5,387 nt of DNA. It comes from Verrucomicrobiota bacterium. GTDB lineage: Bacteria > Verrucomicrobiota > Verrucomicrobiia > Limisphaerales > JAEYXS01. Within the stretch, counting starts at the first letter, position 1. The number at the start of each line of letters is the position of its first letter. The stretch is from NCBI GenBank assembly GCA_021156225.1, contig JAJNBN010000289.1:1-5387 (forward strand), read 5' to 3'. A program made the translations under genes and the position numbers. The notes under the pieces were generated by a model. The model saw nothing but the letters and a program-made list of their open reading frames with translations, had not been told where the DNA came from and ran no database searches. Positions 1 to 5,387 of this stretch are shown piece by piece.

Positions 1-5
1 CTGCC

Positions 6-28
6 TGACCACGGGTTCCCTCTGGTCA
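6..28. repeat. Stem-loop in the left-edge palindromic element
   Basis: TGACCA (6-11) and TGGTCA (23-28) are perfect inverted arms of 6 bp. The 11-nt loop can fold further through GGG (13-15) with CCC (18-20). On the minus strand a GTAG tetranucleotide (39-36) lies 7 nt before the stem, reminiscent of the GTAG/GGAG foot of REP sequences handled by RAYT (Y1-type) transposases. No T-run follows, so an intrinsic terminator is not indicated. REP identity is an inference from form only. Confidence 0.45.
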
Positions 29-46
29 CCCGGGGCTACTGACGTC

Positions 47-61
47 AACCCCTTCGGGGTT
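47..61. repeat. Perfect palindrome AACCCC-TTC-GGGGTT downstream of pseC
   Basis: Six-bp arms AACCCC (47-52) and GGGGTT (56-61) flank a 3-nt loop; an alternative fold has a C(UUCG)G-type tetraloop and a 3-bp stem. The 8-bp palindrome TGACGTCA (40-47) abuts it, sharing one base. It lies 19 bp past the pseC stop, where a transcript end would be expected, but the minus-strand hairpin is followed by GACGTC and not by a U-tract. It could be a REP-like repeat unit, or a stem that protects or slows the 3' end of the transcript. Confidence 0.5.
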
Positions 62-80
62 AGCTATTCGGGCGTGTTCT

Positions 81-1244
81 CTATCCCAAAATCTTGCTCA
101 ACGTCGCCACCACCCGGTCCTGATCTTCATCTGTCATTGCCGCGAACATCGGCAGGCTAATCGCCTCACCGTAATATTTTTCTCCCACCGGGAAATCACC
201 CTTTTTGAAACCCAGCTCCTGATAATAGGGCTGTGTATGCACGGGGATGTAGTGCAACTGCACGCCGATTCCATTCGCCCGTAATTCCTCGAATACCTGC
301 CGGTGCGTCTTGCTGATGCGATCCAATTGCAAGCGGATGACGTAAAGGTGCCAGCTCGAGTTCGTATCCGGATGCTGATAGGGCAGGGTGAGCGGCAGCT
401 TCAGCAACAACGCATTGTAGCGCGCGGCCAGCACCCGACGCCGCGTGACAAATTCTTCCAACCGTTCCATCTGGCTGGCGCCCAAAGCGGCCTGAATGTC
501 CGTGATGCGGTAGTTGTAACCTAGTTCCAGTTGCTCGTAATACCACGGCCCGTGCGAGGGTTGCGTGAGCAGCTTGGCTTCGCGCGTGATGCCGTGACTG
601 CGCAGACGCAGGAGTTTTTCGTAAAGGTCCGTGCGATTCGTCATGATCATCCCGCCTTCGCCGGTGGTGATGATCTTGACCGGATGGAAACTGAAAACCG
701 TCAGGTCACTGAAGCGTCCATCACCCGTGGGCAGACCTTGATACTTCGCGCCGATGGCGTGCGAAGCATCCTGCATGATGGCGAAGCCATACTTCTTCGC
801 GAGCGCTTGGATCTTGTCGAGTTCGCAGGATTGGCCGGAGAAATCCACTGGCACTACGATCTTCGGCAGTTTCCCCTCCTTCGCGGCTTGCTCCAGCTTC
901 GCCGTCAGCTTCTCCACGCTCAGGTTGTACGTGCGCGGATCGATATCCACGAAGTCCACCTCTGCCCCACAATAGCGGGCGCAATTGGCCGAGGCGACAA
1001 AGGTGTTGGGTGAAGTCCAGAGTCGATCACCGGGGCCTAAGTCCAACGCGAGGGCGCCGATATGTAGTGCGGCCGTGGCGCTGGAAAGGGCGAGCGCATG
1101 CTTGGCCCCGCAATACTCGGCGACCTTGCGTTCAAAGCGCTCGATGGCTGGACCCTGGGTCAGCCAGTCGGACCGCAATACCTCGGTGACGGCCTGGATG
1201 TCCGCTTCCGTGATCCACTGGCGGCCATACGGCAGCGGGTTCAT
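81..1244 (-). CDS. pseC: UDP-4-amino-4,6-dideoxy-N-acetyl-beta-L-altrosamine transaminase (PseC-type, PLP-dependent)
   Basis: This 387-residue protein is a DegT/DnrJ/EryC1/StrS-family (fold type I) sugar aminotransferase. It should use PLP and an amino donor, usually glutamate, to aminate C4 of the PseB product in the cytoplasm, the second step towards pseudaminic acid. The N-terminus (PYGRQ at 5-9, then DWLTQGP at 26-32) is typical of PseC. SSATAAL (54-60) fits the PLP-phosphate loop. D159 in QDASHAIG would contact the pyridine nitrogen, and K190 in FSFHPVK is the expected Schiff-base lysine, followed by TTGEGG. Near the C-terminus, GYNYRITDIQAALG (242-255) and LHYIPVH (330-336) are family motifs. 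The length fits full-length family members. The ATG overlaps the pseB stop in ATGA, with GAAGAG just upstream as a modest ribosome site, so the two are translationally coupled. The stop is TAG at 83-81. A related 4-aminotransferase for another UDP-sugar is possible, but the inverting dehydratase beside it favours PseC. Confidence 0.93.
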   Translation of the reverse strand: MNPLPYGRQWITEADIQAVTEVLRSDWLTQGPAIERFERKVAEYCGAKHALALSSATAALHIGALALDLGPGDRLWTSPNTFVASANCARYCGAEVDFVDIDPRTYNLSVEKLTAKLEQAAKEGKLPKIVVPVDFSGQSCELDKIQALAKKYGFAIMQDASHAIGAKYQGLPTGDGRFSDLTVFSFHPVKIITTGEGGMIMTNRTDLYEKLLRLRSHGITREAKLLTQPSHGPWYYEQLELGYNYRITDIQAALGASQMERLEEFVTRRRVLAARYNALLLKLPLTLPYQHPDTNSSWHLYVIRLQLDRISKTHRQVFEELRANGIGVQLHYIPVHTQPYYQELGFKKGDFPVGEKYYGEAISLPMFAAMTDEDQDRVVATLSKILG

Positions 1245-2230
1245 GTCTCTTCGAGATTGAGGAATTCCTTCTTCGATAGGAAAATCGGATTCGTCCCCGA
1301 GTTGTATTCGAAGTCCGCCGGAACCGGAGTTCCTTTTTCACCGAGATTGTTCACCGAGTAATCCACCTGATGCGCGATATTCGTGGTGGGTTTGATGACG
1401 TAGTGATCGGGAAATTCCAACGTCAGATGGGAATCATCTTCGGGGCACATCACCTCGTGCAACTTCTCACCGGGGCGGATGCCCACGAGCTTCGTCGGCA
1501 CACCGGGAGCCAACGCTTCGGCCAGGTCTGTGATGCGCATAGAGGGAATTTTCGGCACAAAGATCTCGCCGCCCTTCATTCGGATAAAATTGTTCAGCAC
1601 GAAATCCACGCCCTGATTCAGCGTGATCCAGAAACGCGTCATGCGTTCATCCGTGATGGGGATTTCTTTCACACCATCCGCCAGCAGCTTCTTGAAGAAG
1701 GGGACTACGGAACCGCGAGAACCGACCACATTGCCATACCGCACCACGGAGAAACGCGTGCGATGACCGCCGGAGATGTTGTTCGCAGCCACGAACAGCT
1801 TGTCGGAGCAGAGCTTGGTCGCGCCGTAGAGATTGATGGGCTTGGCCGCCTTGTCCGTGGAGAGGGCGATGACCTTTTCCACCTCGTTCTCGATGGCCGC
1901 CTGGATGACGTTCTCCGCGCCATGCACGTTCGTCTTGATGCATTCGAGCGGATTGTATTCCGCCGCAGGCACTTGCTTCAGGGCGGCGGCGTGGATGACA
2001 TAGTCCACCCCGCGCATCGCCTGGGTGAGCCGCTGGGCATCGCGCACATCCCCGATGAAGTAGCGCATCATGTCGCCCTTGAACTCCTGCTGCATCTCGA
2101 ACTGCTTCAGCTCGTCACGGGAATACACGATGATCTTTCTCGGTTTGAACCGTTCGAGAAGGATCTTCACACACCGTTTGCCGAAGGAGCCGGTGCCCCC
2201 GGTAATCAATATCGCTTTGTCGTTAAACAT
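1241..2230 (-). CDS. pseB: UDP-N-acetylglucosamine 4,6-dehydratase (inverting), PseB
   Basis: This 329-residue soluble protein is a short-chain dehydrogenase/reductase of the PseB/FlaA1 type. The family removes water from UDP-GlcNAc with C5 inversion, giving UDP-2-acetamido-2,6-dideoxy-beta-L-arabino-hexos-4-ulose, the first step of pseudaminic acid synthesis. The Rossmann dinucleotide motif is TGGTGSFG (10-17). YSRDELKQFEMQ (36-47) is a characteristic PseB stretch. The active site lies in STDKAAKPINLYGATK (124-139): D126, K127 and Y135 have the same spacing as D132, K133 and Y141 of the Helicobacter enzyme, with K139 completing YxxxK. RYGNVVGSRGSVVPFF (164-179) and ITDERMTRFWIT (192-203) also match the family. 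The length is close to the roughly 333 residues of the H. pylori protein, so this is the short soluble form, not the membrane-bound WbpM-type enzyme. The ATG at 2230-2228 begins MFNDKAILITGG, as expected. Only a weak CGGA lies 8 nt upstream. It shares 4 bp with pseC. Confidence 0.95.
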   Translation of the reverse strand: MFNDKAILITGGTGSFGKRCVKILLERFKPRKIIVYSRDELKQFEMQQEFKGDMMRYFIGDVRDAQRLTQAMRGVDYVIHAAALKQVPAAEYNPLECIKTNVHGAENVIQAAIENEVEKVIALSTDKAAKPINLYGATKLCSDKLFVAANNISGGHRTRFSVVRYGNVVGSRGSVVPFFKKLLADGVKEIPITDERMTRFWITLNQGVDFVLNNFIRMKGGEIFVPKIPSMRITDLAEALAPGVPTKLVGIRPGEKLHEVMCPEDDSHLTLEFPDHYVIKPTTNIAHQVDYSVNNLGEKGTPVPADFEYNSGTNPIFLSKKEFLNLEET

Positions 2231-2241
2231 GGCAGAAATCC

Positions 2242-2255
2242 GCGTGCCCCCACGC
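2242..2255. other. Small GC-rich hairpin just upstream of the pseB start
   Basis: GCGTG (2242-2246) and CACGC (2251-2255) form a perfect 5-bp stem around four C residues (GGGG on the transcribed minus strand). It ends 11 nt before the pseB ATG, next to the ribosome site region, where only a weak CGGA is found. If it folds in the mRNA it could affect pseB translation. A stem this short can arise by chance. The rest of the 86-bp spacer 2231-2316 shows no convincing -10/-35 pair. Confidence 0.3.
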
Positions 2256-2316
2256 TAACCGAGATAAGCGGTCCCTGAAAAGGTGAAAGATGAGCCGTTC
2301 ATTCCCGCAACCCGGT

Positions 2317-3306
2317 TTAGTGGCGGGATTTTACCACACCATTGGTGGTCATGAAGCGCGCCAGCGCCTCCGCCACCGCTTTATGCCCATCCGGTCGCAT
2401 ATGGGAACCATCCGAATAAAGTGCGGCATAATCACCACCGGTCAGCACGTCTTTCATCGAAAGATGGTAAACGCCTTCCGTTTTGAACGATTCCGCCACC
2501 GCCGCCAATCCCTGGTCATCCAGTGGTTTGGTCCGGTCTTTCATGTTTTCACACACGGCTTGGGAAACTAGCAGAAGCGGCACGCCCTTGCTGTTGGCTG
2601 TCTGCACGCTGGTCGCCGTCCATTGCCGGACCTGTTCGAGCCAGCGTTTGCGCGTGTCGTCGTTTTTACCAGCGGCGATCTCGGCATCAGCGTCATTAGG
2701 AGCCCCTTGCTGGCGCACCTCGGTGGGCAACAGATGCCAGAAGGCTTTTTCCGTTTTGGCTTCGTGCAGGCGGCGGATGACCAGGCTCTTCATCAGCCAG
2801 TTCTTGGGATGCCAACCGTCGAATTCCTTGCCGCGTTTGAACTCCCGCTCGTCCTCATATTCATTGGAGGCGTTCAGGTGCAGGATCACGAGGCTGGGCT
2901 GATACTCCAATGCCTTGGTGAGCACGATCTGCTTCCGTTGCGCCCCATAACCCGGCACACACAGGTTGAAAGCCTCGGCCTTGATGCCTTGGGCCTTTAG
3001 CATTTCTTGCAATTGAAAGGCATACGCCTTTTCCAGTCCCGGTCCGCGCGGTACGGAATCTCCCACCACAAAAATACGGAACGTGCCAGCGGCGGGTTGT
3101 TTGCTCATCTCCTGCGGAAAGAAGCGCCGTCCCCCCGCGCGCACCAGTTTGAGCTTGTCCCCATCTTCGACAAACCCCGCATCCGGGTGATAGCCATAAT
3201 CGAACCGCCCCGCCATGTTACGCGCAAAGAACACCCGCACCACCACCTCTGCGCCCACCAACAGGAAGAGCGCGAGCAAGAATGCGGCTGTAAGTTTGCG
3301 TTTCAT
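2317..3306 (-). CDS. Membrane-anchored SGNH/GDSL-fold protein, probable partner of the MBOAT acyltransferase
   Basis: This 329-residue protein starts with KRK and one hydrophobic helix (about 5-27, with E20 and R24 inside it, a pattern I have often seen in such proteins). It is probably anchored in the inner membrane with its domain in the periplasm. The SGNH blocks are visible in order: GDSVPRG (82-88) with S84 as nucleophile; NLCVPGYGAQ (114-123) with G119 or G121 as the oxyanion glycine; LNASNE (144-149) with N148; and SDGSHMRPDGH (298-308) with D299 and H302 completing the triad. Residues about 150-235 between blocks III and V are charged and Trp-rich and probably form a lid or substrate region. 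Such proteins often sit next to AlgI-type MBOAT proteins and help to put acyl groups on, or remove them from, exported glycans (compare AlgJ/AlgX and PatB). The MBOAT gene ends 4 bp upstream (TGA-CGAG-ATG), so coupling is likely. The Shine-Dalgarno site is poor. Acylation versus hydrolysis cannot be decided from sequence. Confidence 0.82.
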   Translation of the reverse strand: MKRKLTAAFLLALFLLVGAEVVVRVFFARNMAGRFDYGYHPDAGFVEDGDKLKLVRAGGRRFFPQEMSKQPAAGTFRIFVVGDSVPRGPGLEKAYAFQLQEMLKAQGIKAEAFNLCVPGYGAQRKQIVLTKALEYQPSLVILHLNASNEYEDEREFKRGKEFDGWHPKNWLMKSLVIRRLHEAKTEKAFWHLLPTEVRQQGAPNDADAEIAAGKNDDTRKRWLEQVRQWTATSVQTANSKGVPLLLVSQAVCENMKDRTKPLDDQGLAAVAESFKTEGVYHLSMKDVLTGGDYAALYSDGSHMRPDGHKAVAEALARFMTTNGVVKSRH

Positions 3307-3310
3307 CTCG

Positions 3311-4885
3311 TCAGAACTGGAAGTAGATGAATTCCTGTTCTCCGGCAGAGGAAGTGGCGATGGCCAGGAACATCACGCCATAAACGATCGCCCGCACCGG
3401 CCACGGCCAAAGTCCCATCTCCACTTCATCCCGTGCCTTCATGGTGGCCCATTGCAGTAAGATCAGAGGAATGGCGTGCAGCGCGAGCCAGCCGAACGGT
3501 TTCACCCAATCCACGCCCGTGCCGTGCCACATGGTCAGGGCCGCAAACCATTGGCCTACTTGCTCCATGCTGCTCGCCCGGAAAATCACCCAGCCGATGA
3601 GCGTGAACACGCTCATCAAGAGGATGGCCAACACCTTGCGTGCTCCAGTCTGGGCCAGTTCCAATTTTTCCAAGGGCGGAACCGACCGGTAGATCACCAG
3701 CAACAAGCCGTGATACAGGCCCCAGATCACAAACGTCCAGGCCGCCCCATGCCAGAGTCCGGCCAGTGCCATAGTGAGCAGCAGATTGCGGGTGGTGATG
3801 AGATTGCCCTGCCGGTTGCCTCCCAGCGGGATGTACACATAATCCCTGAACCACGCCGAAAGCGTGATATGCCAGCGCTGCCAGAAATCCGATGGTCCGG
3901 TGGCGAAGTAGGGGTGATGGAAATTGTGATTCAACTGGATGCCCAGCAACCGTGCCGACCCGCGCGCGATGTCAGTGTAACCCGAGAAATCCCCGTAGAT
4001 CTGAAAAGCAAACGCCAGCGCCCCGAGCACTGCCCAGCCCGCATTCAACTGCGTGTCCTTGGCAAAGGCATAGGTGGCCAGCAACGCGCAGTTGTCGCCC
4101 ACGAACACTTTTTTGAACAAGCCGATGAGGATGAGCCGTAATCCGCGATGGAAGTTTTCATCCGACCACACCGCCGGTTTCTGGAACTGTGTGAGCAAGT
4201 CTTTGGCACGTTCGATTGGTCCCGCGACCAGTTGCGGAAAGAAAGAAAGGAAGGCGGCGAAGGTCAGGAAATCCGTCTCTGGGGTGGCCTTCTTCCGGTA
4301 AATATCCACCGCATACGCGATGCTCTGGAACGTGTAGAAAGAAATGCCCACGGGCAGAATGATCGAGAGCAAGGTCCAGTTCGGGTTCATCCCGAAGGTC
4401 TGCAAGAGGTGTGCGGCCGAATCTGCGAAGAAATTGAAATACTTGAAGAACATGAGCTGCCCCAAGTTCAACCCGATGCTCAGCAGCATGAACGCCTTGG
4501 GCCGCCGGGCTTCAGGCAATGACCACAGCCCCCCGTAGAGCGCCAGCAGGATCACGGGCAGACAGCCCGCCATGATGAGCATGGAGGGCTTCACAATCTT
4601 GCCATCCACTCCGGTTACCGCGCAGATCCCTAGCCATGCCAGGGGGGTACACGCCAGTGCCAGCACCTTGCCGGTGCTCACCCGAATACCGGCGATGGCC
4701 TGTCCGCAGAGGTAATCGATGACGGTGGAAGTCGCCAGCAGGGCTAGAAACCGGACATCCCAGACACCGTAGAAAAAATAGCTGGAAACCAGTAACAACA
4801 ATAACCGCCCCCGGTGTGGCACCCCCCAATAGACCGCGAAGACTGCCATCAGGAACAGCGCGTATTGCCAGGAGATGAAGGACAT
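3311..4885 (-). CDS. MBOAT-family (AlgI-like) membrane O-acyltransferase
   Basis: This 524-residue polytopic inner-membrane protein has roughly a dozen hydrophobic segments. The family passes acyl groups, often acetyl, from a cytoplasmic donor across the membrane to extracytoplasmic acceptors such as alginate, peptidoglycan or teichoic acid. The conserved core is present: FFKYFNFF (146-153), LPVGISFYTFQSIAY (177-191), FFPQLVAGPIER (215-226), YGDFSGYTDIARG (297-309), then NHNFHHPYFATGPSDFWQRWH ending in H339, YIPLGGN (351-357), and GLWHGAAWTF with H379. H339 and H379 correspond to the two conserved MBOAT histidines. The C-terminus FIYFQF is a recognisable AlgI-family ending. About 60 extra residues (68-128), including two hydrophobic segments, separate VIDYLCG from FFKYF and are not in AlgI as I know it. 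The ATG fits the family's N-terminus. An AAGGA (4903-4899) lies 13 nt upstream and overlaps the end of the ABC gene, suggesting one transcript. The substrate is not determinable; the pse genes suggest a surface glycan. Confidence 0.93.
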   Translation of the reverse strand: MSFISWQYALFLMAVFAVYWGVPHRGRLLLLLVSSYFFYGVWDVRFLALLATSTVIDYLCGQAIAGIRVSTGKVLALACTPLAWLGICAVTGVDGKIVKPSMLIMAGCLPVILLALYGGLWSLPEARRPKAFMLLSIGLNLGQLMFFKYFNFFADSAAHLLQTFGMNPNWTLLSIILPVGISFYTFQSIAYAVDIYRKKATPETDFLTFAAFLSFFPQLVAGPIERAKDLLTQFQKPAVWSDENFHRGLRLILIGLFKKVFVGDNCALLATYAFAKDTQLNAGWAVLGALAFAFQIYGDFSGYTDIARGSARLLGIQLNHNFHHPYFATGPSDFWQRWHITLSAWFRDYVYIPLGGNRQGNLITTRNLLLTMALAGLWHGAAWTFVIWGLYHGLLLVIYRSVPPLEKLELAQTGARKVLAILLMSVFTLIGWVIFRASSMEQVGQWFAALTMWHGTGVDWVKPFGWLALHAIPLILLQWATMKARDEVEMGLWPWPVRAIVYGVMFLAIATSSAGEQEFIYFQF

Positions 4886-4903
4886 GGCGGCGGTGCGTTC
4901 CTT

Positions 4904-5387
4904 TTATGCGCTGTAGATGCCCTGCCTCCGGGCGAGATCGCTAAAACGGCCGTTTTGTGCCAGCAGTGCTGCGAAACTGCCATCTTCGATGACCTTGCCT
5001 TTGTCCAGCACGATGATGCGGTCCATAGTCCTCAGAGTGGAGATGCGGTGGGCCACGCAGATGACGGTGCGGTTTTGTTCCAGATGGTCGATAGCCTCCT
5101 GCACCTCGCCTTCAGTGCGGGCATCCAAGTTCGCCGTGGCCTCATCCAAGACAAGGATCGGAGCGTTGCGCACGAAGGCCCGGGCGATGGAGATACGCTG
5201 CCGTTGACCGCCGGCCAGATCGGTTCCGCGTTCCGCCACCTTGGTATCATAACCGTCGGTCATGCGCTCGATGAATTCATGCGCGCGGGCTGCCTTGGCG
5301 GCCGCAATGACCTCGTCACGGGTAGAGCCTTTCTTCCCGCAGGCAATGTTTTCGGCCACGGACTGATCGAAGATGACAATGTCCTGG
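4904..5387 (-). CDS. ABC transporter, C-terminal part of the ATPase domain (MsbA-like exporter; N-terminus beyond the window)
   Basis: The reading frame is open to the right edge, so the 5' end of the gene is missing; 160 residues and the TAA stop (4906-4904) are visible. The GTG at 5359 is an internal valine, not a start, because the frame upstream encodes the conserved QDIVIFDQSVAENI. Numbering from the first visible residue: Q1 is the Q-loop glutamine; GYDTKVAERG precedes the signature LAGGQRQR (57-64, Ala in place of the usual Ser); ILVLDEA (77-83) is Walker B with its catalytic Glu; NLD (86-88) is the D-loop; and H113 in VAHRIST is the H-loop switch. The pattern is that of lipid A/drug/peptide exporters, in which membrane and ATPase domains share one chain with the ATPase last. 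The membrane domain and Walker A should lie just outside the window. The substrate is unknown; position before the MBOAT gene suggests a lipid or lipid-linked glycan. Confidence 0.92.
   Translation of the reverse strand, partial: QDIVIFDQSVAENIACGKKGSTRDEVIAAAKAARAHEFIERMTDGYDTKVAERGTDLAGGQRQRISIARAFVRNAPILVLDEATANLDARTEGEVQEAIDHLEQNRTVICVAHRISTLRTMDRIIVLDKGKVIEDGSFAALLAQNGRFSDLARRQGIYSA

Noticed and set aside
1..80. A riboswitch or structured ncRNA at the left edge
   Set aside because: I could not match the conserved core of any riboswitch class I know, and the position after a gene end and the repeated palindromes fit a REP-like repeat better.
1370..2278. A 302-codon open frame on the plus strand opposite pseB
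   Set aside because: It lies almost entirely antisense to a clearly conserved gene. Its translation is rich in His, Arg and Asp without any recognisable domain, as expected when a GC-rich gene is read backwards.
2303..2328. Possible intrinsic terminator at the end of the SGNH gene
   Set aside because: The stem is only 6 bp with a 14-nt loop, overlaps the stop codon and has no T-run after it on the minus strand.
3476..4141. A 221-codon plus-strand open frame opposite the MBOAT gene
   Set aside because: The translation is low in hydrophobic structure, rich in Arg, Gln, Pro and His, and has no family motif; the minus strand encodes conserved MBOAT motifs throughout.
4904..5359. A separate small ATPase gene starting at the GTG at 5359
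   Set aside because: The frame stays open to the window edge and encodes the conserved Q-loop region upstream of that codon, so the gene is simply cut by the edge.

Overview
The window is a piece of a bacterial surface-glycan locus. All five recognisable genes lie on the minus strand, so transcription runs from high to low coordinates: ABC transporter ATPase end (cut by the right edge) -> MBOAT O-acyltransferase -> SGNH/GDSL-like membrane-anchored protein -> PseB (UDP-GlcNAc 4,6-dehydratase, inverting) -> PseC (PLP aminotransferase). Coding density is very high. The only non-coding stretches are 1-80, 2231-2316 (86 bp), 3307-3310 (4 bp) and 4886-4903 (18 bp), so there is no gene-free stretch longer than 300 bases. 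I saw no RNA gene, insertion sequence or CRISPR array.

Layout. At 4904-5387 is the C-terminal part of an exporter-type (MsbA-like) ATPase domain, from the Q-loop glutamine to the stop. Eighteen bp later is an AlgI-family MBOAT protein (3311-4885), a polytopic membrane O-acyltransferase with an extra hydrophobic stretch near its N-terminus. Its stop is followed after 4 bp by a signal-anchored SGNH-fold protein (2317-3306), the usual kind of periplasmic partner of an MBOAT acyltransferase. After an 86-bp spacer come pseB (1241-2230) and pseC (81-1244), which overlap by 4 bp (ATGA) and are surely co-translated. The last 80 bp at the left edge carry two perfect stem-loops and look like a REP-type palindromic element rather than a gene.

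How the genes could work together. PseB and PseC carry out the first two steps from UDP-GlcNAc towards pseudaminic acid (UDP-4-keto-6-deoxy-L-altro sugar, then its 4-amino derivative). The MBOAT/SGNH pair is expected to move acyl groups (often acetyl) across the inner membrane onto an exported glycan. The ABC protein may export lipid or lipid-linked glycan. A reasonable reading is synthesis plus O-acylation of a polysaccharide or glycoprotein glycan containing a pseudaminic-acid-like sugar. The acceptor, and whether the later Pse enzymes (PseH, PseG, PseI, PseF) exist nearby, cannot be seen here.

Organism. The sequence is moderately GC-rich, and an inner-membrane plus periplasm acylation pair points to a diderm (Gram-negative-type) bacterium. 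The MBOAT architecture and the AACCCC-TTC-GGGGTT palindrome remind me of Verrucomicrobiota/Planctomycetota genomes, but that is an impression, not a demonstrated assignment. I did not find a convincing new biological system. The most interesting points are the left-edge palindromic element, the MBOAT insertion, and the pairing of an acylation module with pseBC.
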